A DNA stretch of 64,000 bases from Histoplasma ohiense. Taxonomy: Eukaryota; Ascomycota; Eurotiomycetes; Onygenales; Ajellomycetaceae. The stretch spans positions 997,001-1,061,000 of the forward strand of contig JAEVHH010000005.1 in the NCBI GenBank assembly GCA_017607445.1, in the 5' to 3' direction. Position numbers and translations under genes: made by a program. Positions 47,700 to 59,548 of this stretch are shown piece by piece (within the stretch, counting starts at the first letter, position 1; each line of letters opens with the position of its first letter). The notes under the pieces are model-generated. The model ran no database searches and was not told where the DNA came from. It saw only the letters and a program-made list of their open reading frames with translations.

Positions 47700-48977
47700 A
47701 TGGCAGATTTCAGGGACGAACTGGGTTCTATAGACGTTGACACCGACATACAAGAAATCCTCCTTGCTGCATCGCAACATGACATTCCAAAACTTCGTCA
47801 ACTAATCTGCGCCAATGAGAAAGCAGAAAACCCAGTGAATGTCAAAGACCCTGAGACCGGTTACACTCCTCTTCATGCTGCAATTTCTGCGTGTGAGTCA
47901 GATGCCAAGGAATTAACAAGCAACCACGAAGCGACCAATGGGACTTCAAATGGAGATTCCGCAGCAGCATTAGATGGATCGTGTAGCTTGGCTGACCGGG
48001 GCAGGGATGTTGTGAAGTTCCTTCTGCAAGAAGGGGCCATTTGGAATGACTTGGATGCTAACAATGAAACCCCTGGCTGTTTGGCTAGGAGACTTGGGCT
48101 CAAAGAGCTTTATGGTTTAATGGTTGATGCAGGCGTGCGAGCTGAAATGCTCCTTAATCGATTGGATGGCTATCAAATGCTCTCAGATGATGACGGCGAT
48201 GAGAAAGGGGATGAGGATGCTTCTTTTGTGGTGGAGGAATCCGAGGAGGGAATGCCACACCCGGCTCCTGAGCTGGGTAATGGGGCAAATCAGAATAGGG
48301 TAGAGTCAGCAGATGCTGATGTTACCAGCTCTCGCTACCTTCAATCAAAATTGACATTCCAACATGATCGATTAGTCGACGAAGATCAAAATGGCGTTAT
48401 GATGGCGTGGGAAACAGACATCATGGCAAAGTCTGCGAAAGCCCTTCTTCCCACTCCTGGATTGCGTGTTGTAAACATTGGACATGGAATGGGAATCGTG
48501 GACCATCTTTTCCAAGCACAACAGCCAAGCGCACACCACATCATCGAAGCGCATCCTGCCGTCATAGAGGATATGAAAAAGAAAGGTTGGCATCAAAGGC
48601 CCGGTGTCACCATCCACGAGGGGAGATGGCAGGACGTCCTTCCAAAACTTATAGATGAAGGGAAGACATTTGATGCAATTTATTACGACACTTTTGCCGA
48701 AACCTACTCTGACTTCCGAGAATTCTTTTCCGAGCAAGTAATCGGCCTCCTTGAGCCGAACGGCAAATGGGGCTTCTTCAACGGGATGGGTGCGGACCGA
48801 AAAATAAGCTATGACGTCTATCAGAAAGTTGTGGAAATGGACCTCCTGGAGGCTGGATTCGATGTCGATTGGGAAGAAGTGAAGGTCCCGCCGCTTGAAG
48901 GGCAATGGAGCGGTGTTCGAAGGAAATATTGGGATGTGGATAACTACAGATTACCGACTTGCAGATATTTAGACTAG
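47700..48977 (+). CDS. rmt2: protein arginine N5-methyltransferase Rmt2
   Basis: A single exon of 425 residues from the ATG at 47700. The N-terminal ankyrin-like part (about 15-155: IQEILLAASQHDIPKLRQLI, TGYTPLHAAISAC, DVVKFLLQEGAIWNDLDANN) leads through an acidic linker to the methyltransferase domain. That domain has YLQSKLTFQHDRLVDEDQNG, MMAWETDIMAKSAKALLP, LRVVNIGHGMGIVDHLFQ (motif I), HHIIEAHPAVIEDMKKKGW (post I), TFDAIYYDTFAETYSDFREF and KWGFFNGMGADR. Rmt2 methylates the delta nitrogen of an arginine, with ribosomal protein L12 as the yeast substrate. The family occurs in fungi and plants. Domain order and length agree with yeast Rmt2 (412 aa). Confidence 0.96.
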   Translation: MADFRDELGSIDVDTDIQEILLAASQHDIPKLRQLICANEKAENPVNVKDPETGYTPLHAAISACESDAKELTSNHEATNGTSNGDSAAALDGSCSLADRGRDVVKFLLQEGAIWNDLDANNETPGCLARRLGLKELYGLMVDAGVRAEMLLNRLDGYQMLSDDDGDEKGDEDASFVVEESEEGMPHPAPELGNGANQNRVESADADVTSSRYLQSKLTFQHDRLVDEDQNGVMMAWETDIMAKSAKALLPTPGLRVVNIGHGMGIVDHLFQAQQPSAHHIIEAHPAVIEDMKKKGWHQRPGVTIHEGRWQDVLPKLIDEGKTFDAIYYDTFAETYSDFREFFSEQVIGLLEPNGKWGFFNGMGADRKISYDVYQKVVEMDLLEAGFDVDWEEVKVPPLEGQWSGVRRKYWDVDNYRLPTCRYLD

Positions 48978-50331
48978 GTCTAAAGTCGGAAATGTTAAGA
49001 TTTCCCCCCCCCCCCCAGTGACTGTATTTTGACTTCAGTTAGAAAGTGAAATGGCCCATGAAAAGTTTCGCCATGTCATTAAACAAAATACCGAAACTTG
49101 AAGCCCTGTTCCCATAAATATTCTCGTAAAACTAACTCAGGCGTATTTACATCTAAGAAAAGTCGGGAATTCCTTTCAACACCATGACTACGTACCAATT
49201 CCCGCCAAATACGTTTGAGAATTGTGTACACCACTTTAAAGACAGGTTGTATTCCCCAACCAGAAAATATTAGTTCAAGAGAATCCCTTGTAAGAGTCGT
49301 AAGTCAGAAGTAATAGATCTTTTTTTCTTGAATTTGCCATCATTCATGCATTTAAGTTGCAGTCTACACTGTGGATATAATAATCATTATGAAAGAGCTG
49401 CCGGAAGAACGCGCATTGGGGCGTCTAGGCAAATGAGCTCCTATCTCTCGATGTCTAAACTCCGAATTTTATATCTAATCCCCTTCAGTCTATTATGACC
49501 TTGTCTTCCATGTATTGTTCAATCTCTCGATACCACATACAACTAAACTCATTTACCTTCTTATTGACTTGCCCCCTTTACAGCTGTTGCTCATCACAAT
49601 GTGATAAAAATTGAGTATATGAGTTGATTGTTCCATCGCGAGACTCTACAGGTTTCAGGCTGGGATGGGCTGTCGGAAAAGGAGGAGCAAGGAGGAATCA
49701 TATATTAACTAGTTGATTCATGAAAGGATTTCGAATCACACTACTGGGGCCCGTATTCTTTTTATATTTGTTATTTGATTTAGTCAAGCCCACTGTCGAC
49801 GACCTTTGATTCATCGAGTATTTGATATGGCTATTCTATTAAGACATTAGCGGTTTTATGGAGCAAATTTTAGCAACAATCGATTTGGGTACTCTGTAGA
49901 AGAAAAGGTAGTGGTGATAACCCGGGGAGATGTTAGCAGGAGCAGATACATATATAGTATACAGATGCCGCTGTGAAAAGTTTTGTCTCATGCTAAGAAT
50001 TTACCTTGAAATATTCTTACTAGTGTATTGTATCTCCAGGCCACACCACCTGGAATTTAGAGACTGAGCTAGTGGGTAGGCTAGAGATGTTGGCCTCTAT
50101 AAGCCCCCTGAGACTCTCTCTCCTTTTCATTAAGAGATGCAACACAACACTTAATGCCGGTATCAGCATTTCAGCTTAAAGTATTAGCACAAGTCAAAAC
50201 TTTTCACAGGAGCATCTGTACTTCAGAGTGTATTGAGGTCCCATGTAACCAAGCCTGGTAGACAACATTTAGAGGTTGGATATGCTGAGAGCAGGTAAGT
50301 CACAGCAGGAGAACGCCCCCCAATCAACTTA
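48978..50331. other. 1.35-kb spacer with a C13 run and a foldback element
   Basis: A run of 13 C at 49004-49016 lies just after the rmt2 stop. The MITE-like foldback element at 49960-50220 is listed separately. No protein gene seen. Confidence 0.55.
49960..50220. mobile_element. MITE-like foldback element with inverted terminal repeats and TA ends
   Basis: The left arm (from 49960) reads TACAGATGCCGCTGTGAAAA then GTTTTGTCTCATGCTAA. The right arm, reverse-complemented from 50220, reads TACAGATGCTCCTGTGAAAA then GTTTTGACTTGTGCTAA. Identity is about 85% over about 37 bases, with weaker similarity for another 30 or so. If the terminal TA is the target duplication, the repeats begin CAGATGC and match a Tc1/mariner-type non-autonomous element. 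The interior (about 100-190 bp) has no coding capacity. Confidence 0.65.
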
Positions 50332-50419
50332 GCCGGGCTAGCTCAATCGGTAGAGCGTGCGGCTCTTAGATCATGTTCATGTGACCGCAAGGCTGCGGGT
50401 TCGACCCCCGCGTTCGGCT
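50332..50419 (+). tRNA. tRNA-Lys (anticodon CUU), with 15-nt intron
   Basis: A complete cloverleaf can be drawn: acceptor GCCGGGC with GTTCGGC, D-arm around GCTCAATCGGTAGAGC, anticodon stem TGCGG with CCGCA, loop C-T-CTT-A-A, and T-arm GCGGG-TTCGACC-CCCGC. The anticodon CTT is at 50365-50367. The intron 50369-50383 (GATCATGTTCATGTG) sits after position 37, the canonical site for tRNA-splicing endonuclease. A six-T Pol III terminator follows. This tRNA decodes AAG and is a t6A37 substrate of the pathway that uses Sua5. Confidence 0.95.
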
Positions 50420-50421
50420 AT

Positions 50422-50427
50422 CTTTTT
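50422..50427 (+). terminator. RNA polymerase III terminator
   Basis: Six T residues two bases after the tRNA-Lys 3' end. Confidence 0.8.
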
Positions 50428-50528
50428 TCCGGGATTCCTTTTTTTTCTTTACAGTTTGTCGCCCGCATACTTTTTTAATCGGTAAGCCAGGTTTGTGTAA
50501 TACTGATATTATATATGTGATTACGGCT

Positions 50529-53409
50529 TTATCTGCACCGTAACAATCCTTCTAGACCTGAAATCTCCTTGCTCACTCCATCTGTACTCTTCAGCGTCTC
50601 TATACTAGCCCTCTGGGCAACAGGAATGATATCGTCTAAACTCCTCAAGCCCGCATCACCCTTCCATTCACACTTAGCAAGTCCCGCAACAATCACCCCA
50701 AGCAACGTGTCACCAGCACCGTTAACACTGACCACATTCTTATCCCCCAGGACTTCTTCCGGCGGGAAGAGACGCATGTAAACCCCGCCAACAGGGCCAT
50801 TGCTACCACCGCCATAAGATCTGCTCAAGATATAACATGCGTAATCCGCAGAGCGAAGCCGCTCATCATCACGCGGCAAGATCTGAGTAAGTAAGACGCC
50901 CTTCGGGCCGAGTTTGGTGATTATGCAGGGGATAAAAGGCAGAAGCTGAATGCTTTGTTGCGGGATCCCTTCATCTACGAGCTGAGAGCTTGTTGCAGAG
51001 ACTAGTCGATCGCGCGAGCCATTACTAGGCATTTCTAGTGAGTTGATGACTTGCCACCATTCCGCGCTCTCGAAGAGGCCAGATTCTCGCGCTGTTGTAT
51101 ACATGGCTGTCAGCTCGTGGCGGTTAGGAGTCACGAGGTCGATGGAGTGGTTTGGAATTGTGATTGACGGCTGGATGATTGATTTTGAGTTTGAAAGCGA
51201 GCGTGTGAAGAGGCGGGTTGATTTTTCGTTGGATACTGGTTCAAATGCGATTTTGGCTCCGTGGGATTTCGCCAGTGAAATCCACTTTGCGATGACATCT
51301 GGGCTCCAATTCGCATCGATGACGATCCAGCTGGGCCGTGCGCTCTGGATAAGAGGGCGCCACAAGGTGTCGAAACCAAGATGCTGCTTAGGCGTTTCCA
51401 TGATAGCCATATCTGCCATGGCAAGCATGAGGTTTTTCCTCTCGTCATTGACAGAGACATATTGAGAAGTCCTGGAGCCAGTGACCGGGCTAAGAACCTG
51501 GATACCTTGAATTTGCAGATTAGGTTGACAATTTTTTAGGCCAGAGAGCGCTGCACGGCCGCTGAGATCGTCCGCAACGACGCTGCAAAGGAGCACTGAG
51601 CTGCCAGCGTAATTCGCTGCTAGAGCTACGTTGTGGCCAACTCCCCCTAAGCTTTGTCTAATGATTGAGGGGTTAGATGTTTGGAGAGCGGGGATACCGT
51701 CACCGCTTTGTGTCACGGGTGTATAATCGCATGCAAAGTCTACTGCAAGAGACCCGGCGACTAATATATTGGCCTCTTCAACGTTCCCTAGGATGGGTTT
51801 GGACGTAGGTATTGTTGGAATAGGACGTTTGAGGGTGTTTTGGGCTGAAGGAGACTCCGACGATAACGGAGCACTTGTTAAATACCCTGGCATATGTCTG
51901 CATATCAAAATATAACCCAAAATCAGCCAGAGATTCCAACCGTAGTTAATTACAAAATTAGCTCACCGATTCTCTTCCACTTGACATCCCTTTTCCAGTT
52001 TGGAAAGCTCTAACGCAACTTTGGTTCCGCGTTCCACATTGCTCTCTACCAAAGCTGTGTTCGTAGTCACGCTTTTCCCATGACTCAACTCCTTAATTTT
52101 AGCTAGAACGAAAGGGGTATTATCACTGCCATGGATGTCTTCAAGCTTAGAGGATTCAAGGGCTTGTTCAATTATATCATCTATCTCCTTCTTGGGGAAT
52201 GAAAATTCCCCTGGCACTGGATTGGCGAAAACCAAACCTGAAGATATGTTTAGACGGGATTGTGCATCTGGCAGGGTATTAGCATGAGAGGTCCTGATGC
52301 TGCTGGACAGATAAAATAGTAAGAAGAAAACGAGCAAAACAACATAGCGAGTGTAAAGTAAATCCGAATGTCACCAGAACACTTACAAATGATGGCAGCG
52401 GCTTCTGCTTCGTCACATATGACTTTCTGTGCTTTTATTCCGCTGCTTCTGGTATAAAAAGCAGGGAAATCCACACTTCCCTCACGTCCATCTGCAAAGA
52501 CTCCAACCATCACCCCTTCGGTCTCGAGGTACTCAAGCGTCCGCGGGATATCTAAAAAGCTTTTACAACCTGAGCTGATAAGCGCAACAGGAGTTCGACC
52601 AAGCTCAGTGAGGTCGGCTGGGCATATCTTAGCATTATTTGCGACGTTCAAGCGAAAGGCATCCCGCTAATCTCACCAGATATATCCATAGAGTTTTCCC
52701 CACCACGGTGCACACCACCTATTGGATGTTAGAGTTTGTATCCATATTGATTATCGCTTCTACCCTGAATGAACGCACCGAGGCCACCAGTAGCAAATAC
52801 TTTGATCCGCGCAATATGAGCGAGCACCATGGTACCAGCAATTGTAATCCCTCCATTCATCTTCTTCCCGCGCAGACCCTAGTAAACGGTTAGCGATTGC
52901 TGCACACTATAGTTAGTGGTAGCTTAGTTACCAGGCCACAAATATATCCGAGGTCCCTACGAGAGACCTTTAAGACCTTCTGGGTTTGGGATGAAGATGC
53001 GAGCTCGGCGAGCTCATCAGGTGCCATTCCCACTCGAGCAACGCCGTTGAGGACACCTATAGTAGCAGGGACCGCACCTCCCTCTCGTACAATCGACTCT
53101 AGTCGGGATGCTAGAGCGACGTTATCAGGATATGGGAATCCTATCTCCAGCTTTAGTTACAATTTGTAGAAGCAAATCGAAGGATTCCATGGGAGGCGCA
53201 CCATGCGTATAAATGGTCGTCTCCAAAGCTACAACAGGCCTCGATGAAGCCACAGCATCTTGCACCTCTTCTGAGATTTTCAGGAACTTGTTTATCTCCC
53301 CAAATTGATTTCGTCCGTGAAACGATCTATAGCATCTTAGCTCTGTTGGAAGTTTGAAGTGCGGATTCCGCCAGTTCCAGAGGCGAGCCGCAGTTCGTAG
53401 AGCGTGCAT
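50529..53409 (-). CDS. bifunctional pseudouridine-5'-phosphate glycosidase / PfkB-type pseudouridine kinase
   Basis: Seven exons (minus): 53202-53409, 52932-53140, 52779-52878, 52677-52718, 52387-52617, 51967-52267, 50529-51897; 819 residues. The N-terminal half is the PsuG/IndA glycosidase: VVALETTIYTHGFPYPDNVA, EGGAVPATIGVLNG, FATGGLGGVHRGGENSMDIS, ADLTELGRTPVALISSGCKS and GLVFANPVP. It splits pseudouridine-5'-phosphate into ribose-5-phosphate and uracil. The C-terminal half (from about 390) is a PfkB kinase: NILVAGSLAVDF, GGVGHNVALAANYAGSSVLL, LVTPNRHELTAMY and the catalytic VSVNGAGDTLLGV; it phosphorylates pseudouridine. The N-terminus looks mitochondrial (Arg-rich, RTAARLWNWRN). The fusion order matches other fungal and animal homologues. 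Exon 4 has only 42 bp. Confidence 0.93.
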
Positions 53410-54105
53410 ACTGAGGCAGCCCTAGGATATCCTCTTTGTTACATGAATGGGAATAACTCAATCGGTTTCCCGAGCGCAAACCCCCATGATTCGGCTGTGG
53501 TGTTGATCCTCAAAACATATTAGCACTAATCGCTCGCTGTAATGCCACGTGACCCACCATCAACTCACTCTAGCTCTGATAAAGAATATAGCAGATCAAG
53601 TAATAAAATATCTGATACAGCTGAAAAGATTGCAGTCACGGTCTTCTCAAATATGACTCCATATACTCAGATTAAGTGTTCCTTCATTTGATTTCTGATC
53701 TTACATGATTCATTTGTCTCAGAAATCGAGTTTTAAGAATCCCTCTCGTTTATATGAGTCAAATTATCAAAGAAGTATTCGCAGGATATAGAACACATCT
53801 ATCTGCTTCGACATTATATCTATTTGTACACAGCATCCATGGATGTGCAGCGGATGTCATTTTCGTGTTTGGTGGAGGAAGTTGGGGAAGGAGAATCCTA
53901 CGAATCTAATTGGTTCATGCTCTAACTGCATGTCCGCTGCGCTTGTGGCCGCTTCGCCTCCCGTGGTATCTTCATACGGGACACATACGCTGCCAGACCA
54001 CAGCATCAGCTCGAGCAATCCCATTTCCTGTTGCTCCACGTCTTGCTGCGATATCTACAGTGCCCGGGACCTTAAATTGGTCCACTGGTAGCAAGCTCTG
54101 CCACC
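53410..54105. other. divergent spacer between the pseudouridine gene and ost1
   Basis: Contains a CACGTG E-box near 53545. No gene recognised. Confidence 0.5.
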
Positions 54106-55806
54106 ATGAGGCTCTTACCTACCGCAGCTGTGCTTTGCGGCTTTTTGACTCCTTCAATCTCTGGGGTCCTTGCCACGACTGCCAATTCCACCACACACAC
54201 CTCATCGCGACTGGTATTATCGAACGATTTCCGGCCCCCCAAAGTGTTCAAGAACGTCAATCTCCTCAGAAATATAAATCTTGAAAAAGGCTACGTGCGG
54301 GAAACTGTCAATGTCGTGATAGAGAACACTGCCAAGGAGCCGCAGGAGCAGTACTTCATCCCTTTCGCATCAGATGTGAAAGTGGGGGGACTAGAAGTGC
54401 GTGATAAGAATGCGCCATCGGCTGGCAAGTTTCTGGTGGAGCCCACGGAGGTGTTGCAGTCGAGGTTGGTTTGCCATTGCCACTTCTGAATGGCTCATTT
54501 GCGCCGAACGTAACTTCGGCGGAAGGTCTCTGGTACAAGTTGCCATTCTAACATGTTTAATGTTACAGCCCCAACCAATACTTCGTCGTTCACTTCCCGG
54601 AGTCACTGAAAGCGTCCTCTCAAATCACCCTGAGCATATCCTACTACATCCTGCAAGCTCTGGCTCCGCTCCCTGCAGCTATTGAGCAAGACGCTAAACA
54701 ATACCTCTCATACTCGTTTCCCGTCTACGCCCCATCCGCTTACACAACCGACAACCAGAAGACAAAGATCAAATTCCCCAGCTCCAATGTGCCAGATTAT
54801 ACGGAGACTTCTGGCCTGAAATCCGGCGCTGACCCAGATCGACAAGGGAGCACCTACACGTATGGACCGTACAAGACCTCCAAAATATCCGCCGGTGCCA
54901 CGGTGCCTATGATAACTGTCCGCTACGAATTCACCAAACCAGTCATAACCTGCTCCCTCCTCGAGCGAGACATCGAAATCTCGCACTGGGGTGGCAACCT
55001 TGCAACAGAGGAGCGTCTCTGGCTCCGCAATGACGGTGCCAAGCTCTCAAAACACTTCTCCCGCGTCGGGTGGGCTATGAGAAACTACCACAACCTTCCC
55101 ACATCCGCAATGAGTGACCTGCGCATCCCATTGCTCCCAGGCTCCGTCGATGCTTATTTCACCGACGACATCGGCAACGTCTCAACAAGCCGCTTCCGTC
55201 CAGGTGTGAAAAACCGTGAGGCGCTACTGGAGCTCAAGCCGCGCTACCCCGTTTTTGGTGGGTGGAAGTATAGTTTCCGCATTGGCTGGAACAATGCGTT
55301 GTCATCGTTCCTGCGCAAGGCTGGTGGGGAGTCGTATGTGCTCAAGCTACCATTCCTGGAGGGCCCAAAGGTGCCTGAGGGAGTGCAATACGAGAAAATC
55401 CAGTTGCGCGTGATCCTACCTGAAGGCGCGCGGGCTGTGAAGTATGAGCTAGTTGATGGGGTTGGGATGCCGTATATGATTGAGTCAGAGCTCGGACTGC
55501 ACAAGACGTTTATGGACACCGTGGGCAGGACTGTTTTGACGTTGCGGACGACGAATGTGGCAGATGAGGCGCGGGAAGGTCATATTATTGTATGGAATGC
55601 ATCACTTTTCTTGATTCTTTAACGCTTGTTGCTTCTGAAGGCTCCCTGGACCTGAATTGCTAACCGACTAATCCTGGCAGGTGACATACGACTATCCGAC
55701 ACTCGCGATTCTCCGTAAACCACTGACGATGGCGGCAGGTTTGTTCAGCGTATTTGTGACTGTGTGGCTAGTGGGCAATTTAGATGTCAGCATTAAGAAG
55801 CGGTAG
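54106..55806 (+). CDS. ost1: oligosaccharyltransferase subunit Ost1 (ribophorin I)
   Basis: Exons 54106-54464, 54569-55589 and 55681-55806 give 501 residues, starting at an ideal context (gccaccATGa). Signal peptide MRLLPTAAVLCGFLTPSISG. The lumenal domain has NVNLLRNINLEKGYVRETVN, KEPQEQYFIPFASDVKVGGL, NQYFVVHFPESLKASSQITL, ITVRYEFTKPVITCSLLERD, IEISHWGGNLATEERLWLRN and LRIPLLPGSVDAYFTDDIGN, all ribophorin I blocks. One C-terminal membrane helix (about 475-495: PLTMAAGLFSVFVTVWLVGN) precedes a short SIKKR tail with dilysine-like character. It is a structural subunit of the ER complex that attaches N-glycans. Potential N-glycosylation sites include TTANSTT near the mature N-terminus. Confidence 0.96.
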
Positions 55807-56495
55807 GGGAATCCGAGAAGAAGAAAGAAATAATGAATGTTTTTAACCTTTTTTTTTTCCTATTTGCTAGACCTTTTTCTTGATCATGTCGTTTTTATAC
55901 AGGTACTTTCCTCATATTCCAGGGATTAGTTATATAGCTATCCTAAATTTTTTTTTTTTGTACATTTCTAAAAGTTCAATTTCACTGAGATATTCACTTC
56001 AGCTCAAAGTATATTTGGGTCTGCTTGGTCTTCTTGCGTGTGGTTGTGCTTTTATACTTGTTTTCCCGATCTCCTGGTGACCTAGGTTGTATCCAGTGTA
56101 ACAACACGCAACACAACCTAGTTGTTTCTTTTCCAGCATCAACTTGTCATCCATTAATATATATTATTCTTCCCCAACATTTTCTGGCGTACATCGGACG
56201 CATTATAGATAAAGAGACATATATAGGACATTCAGCAACCTATGTTTACAGAAAAGGCATAACCAGAAGCCGCAAACCCCAAAGCAAGACATGGAAAAAA
56301 AAAAAAATGAAAATAAATAAATAAAATGCCCGAAAAAAACAAGGACGAAGGGAGGACGGTGATCAGCATCAAGCGAGAAATTCCCTCTTCGCCAATAAAA
56401 GAAAAACATCATATATACATGCTATATCATGATATGTAAGTCAACCGCCGTCCGTTTCCCCGTACTCTGCCGTGAGCAGCAGTTACCACCCCCTT
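55807..56495. other. convergent spacer between ost1 and vtc4
   Basis: AT-rich, with several T or A runs. No gene seen. Confidence 0.5.
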
Positions 56496-59400
56496 TCACC
56501 CCCCAGACCTAGCCCTCAATCCAAAATTAACACAAACAGCTACAAGCAAGCCCACACAAAGCACCGTCGGCCCCCACTTCTCATGATAAATATGCTTTAC
56601 ATCCCGCCGTTTCCGAATCTTATCAACGCGCCACATATACAGCAGCAAGCTATACACGAGCGACAGGCAGGCGAGTATAGTAAACACCCACGACGACACA
56701 AGCGTGACGGTGTCGTGGCCGAAATTGAGTAGGGTGGCGGCAATGGAGCCGAGGATGATGGAAAATTCGAGCCAGGAAAGGAATGTGCGTTCAGCGGCGA
56801 AGTAGACTTTTGGTTCGACACGGACGGGGACGTGGATTCCTATTGGGCCGAATATTGGACCAGTTAGGTTGGGGAGTCGTACTAAAGATAGCACAAATAG
56901 CAAAATGGTGGAGTGGAAATAAATATGTAAAAACTTACGTTTCCCCTTCGGTGCTTTAAACCGCTTAACCTGCATTTGATCTGGCGGTATGAACCTCCCC
57001 ACCCCACTGACGCCATTATTTATGGGCATCGCGGTCGGTCTCGGGACGGGTGCTAAGTATTTCGCAGCATTCAGGGTAGATCTTCCCGCAGCGCGAACGT
57101 AGTGTTTCGCAAGCTTAATGCGATATTGCCAGCCACCGATCCTCCGTGCCTCTTCGAGGTCATCTTGTCCGCTCGACTCGTCTCCGGAGTCATAGAGTGG
57201 GTAGTCATCGCCGCCGATATCAATAAGATTTCGTTGGGCAGCGATACGCTCTTCGATATCGAGCGCGTTACCCATAGCTCGGGAGATGCTGGAGTCTTGT
57301 AAAGAGTCGTCGTTGTCTTCGCCTTGAAGAAGGGGTTGGAGGGATTGGAAATGGATTGCATTGGTTCCGTGCACGGATGAGGATGATGCGTGGCCGTTTT
57401 CGCGTGCGTCGACTTCGTTGCGCGCTGCGGGATCACTACCACCGGCATCGTCAGCGTCAGCGTCATCGTCGGACTCGTCATCATCGTCGCCATCATCGTC
57501 CATGATGTCAGTTGTCGACTGACTAGTTTGGACCGGTCGCTCGATGCCGAACCTGCGGGTGATGGGTTTTCGAATATCGACGTCCATCTGCGGCATCCAG
57601 AAGGGGAGCAGGTCGATATGGTCTGGGAATAGATTTGCCGTTCCATGAATGAACTTGCTGAACTTGGGGACAGCTTCCACCAGATGACTGGAGATTAGAT
57701 CCCGGATCCATGGTGGAGGTGCTTGACCCGCCTGCGTCTGCAACTTCACTTCCAAAATAGCGTAGGGAAATCTTTCGACATCCTGCGCGGGTAGTTGGAG
57801 AAAAGGGTAGTCAATTCCGATATCCATTCGCCGCCAATTGGACCCAGACCTTTTGCGGCCATCTAGATTATCCTCTCGGATCATGGTCAGCTCAGTATCC
57901 AGCGATATCCGCACTCTCGCATCTCCAGGAAGCTGGAATGCAGTGCGATGATAAAACGATCTCGTAACTGGCTTGAGCTTCCGAGTAACTACACGATATT
58001 GCACCTCCCGCGCCAGCTGCTCCCAGTCAGCAATCTGTTGCTCGCTCTTCTTTCCATCCTTCCTGGCCTTCTCAAAGATGCTCTCGACAGTCATTCTCCC
58101 AGACAAAAAAGAATTTACATGTTTCTCCTTAATCGGGAACCGCGCTTTGACCGATTTCTCTCCTGTCCAATCCTCCCGGTGCGTTTTCCTCTCAACGAAA
58201 ATCTGATCATTTTCCATGCCACCATACCACCGTAGTCGGATCGCCTCCGCGCCTTCAGTCTTCTTTAAGCGCCCAGTATAGAGCTCCCAGGTTTCTGGAT
58301 TGTCATAGTATATAGAGGAGATAGCTGAATCTCGCTCATCGAATTCTTTTGTGGGATTGAATACCAAAACGGGGAGATGCTAGCAACTCGTTAGTATCCC
58401 CACACACAAGAAAAACAAAAACAAAAACAAAGCAAAACAAAAAGCAAAAAAGAAAACATTTCTTGAGGATTCCAAACAAACCTTCAGGATAATAAGTTTC
58501 AATTCCGTAATGTTGTCCGGATGTACCCAATACTTAGTTGTCTCCCGGATGAAATTCTGCTGCGAACCGCCCGCTGCACTATCACCGGTGACAGGAGCGC
58601 CCTTGTTCCTAACCAAATCATACAACCTGGACAATTTAACCACGAACGCATCGTAGTTGTCCTTGAAAAACGGCTTTGCTTTTAGCCGTGCTGCGAATAC
58701 GGGCTTCAAATGCCATTGAGTTTGTTTCTATCCCGCAAAATATGTCAGAAAAAAAAAAGTTTTCACCACTCCTGTTCCAAGCAGAGAGAGAAAGAAGAAA
58801 TATAGCCGATGAAAATAAGAGACGTGGAATAAAAGGTGGGAAAAAAAAAAAAAAGAAGAAGAAGAAGAAGAAGAAGAAGAAGAAGATCTTACATCATGCT
58901 TCTTGATAATCTTCTGAAACCCCGTATAATTCAACTGCACATACTTGGCCAAATCATGGACGTCGGCAATGATATCACTGAGATCCTCCTCTAGCAGCAA
59001 GAAATCCTCATCGGTCGGCGCCATTCCACCGCTGACTGCGACACTGCCAGCAGCAGCTTCAACCCCACGACTGCCAATCTGCGACCCCCTCCTGCCTCCA
59101 GCACTATTCCCACCACCCCCGGCAGCAGCAGCCCTCATCATAGCCACGACGTCATTAACCTCTTTCTCACTCTGCACAATCCGCGCGACGATCTCATCGC
59201 TCTTCAGCTTCTGGAAAGTAAACACCTTATCCAGCTCGCTCTCCAGCAGTGCGACGAAGCGCCTCTCATCCTCCTCCGTCCATGGCTTGCGCTTGGGCTT
59301 TGCGGGTTGGGTTTCCTGAGCTGCAGCGGCGGTCGGAGAGGTGGGACTTGACTTGTACGGGGTTTTCAGAGCGGCTTTAAGATCATCGTAGGCTATGTAG

Positions 59401-59548
59401 TGCCAGTAGTATTCTTTTATAAGGGAGGCGCGGAGCTGGTGGCCGAATCTAGCGGGGGGTTTCTTGTCAGTTTGCGGTGAAACAGCTGGGGTAAACCGGG
59501 GTGCTGGGAGCCCAATTGGGGAAATTCGAGAGGGGAGACTTACCTCAT
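56496..59548 (-). CDS. vtc4: vacuolar transporter chaperone 4, polyphosphate polymerase (VTC4)
   Basis: Exons 59544-59548, 58893-59448, 58482-58727, 56939-58379 and 56496-56881 (minus) give 877 residues; the first exon is only ATGAG. The SPX domain (1-200) starts MRFGHQLRASLIKEYYWHYI, with the Lys cluster KIIKKHDKQTQWH. The triphosphate-tunnel domain has EAIRLRWYGG, IFVERKTHREDWTGEKSVKA, TRSFYHRTAFQLPGDARVRI, SLDTELTMIREDN and YAILEVKLQ, supplying the basic tunnel and the metal-binding Glu. An acidic linker (DDDGDDDDESDDDADADDAG) precedes three membrane helices (DUF202) at the C-terminus. VTC4 makes polyphosphate from ATP and threads it into the vacuole; SPX senses inositol pyrophosphates. 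Longer than yeast Vtc4 (721 aa) because of low-complexity inserts in SPX and the linker. A CACGTG lies 362 bp upstream. Confidence 0.95.
58841..58886 (+). repeat. A14 plus (GAA)n microsatellite in a vtc4 intron
   Basis: A run of 14 A followed by about ten GAA triplets, ending six bases inside the intron from the 5' splice site of exon 2 (CTT triplets on the gene strand). Confidence 0.9.

Noticed and set aside
57071..57646. 191-codon minus-strand frame in another phase within vtc4
   Set aside because: Overlaps the acidic linker of vtc4 in a different frame; repetitive codons create a long frame by chance.
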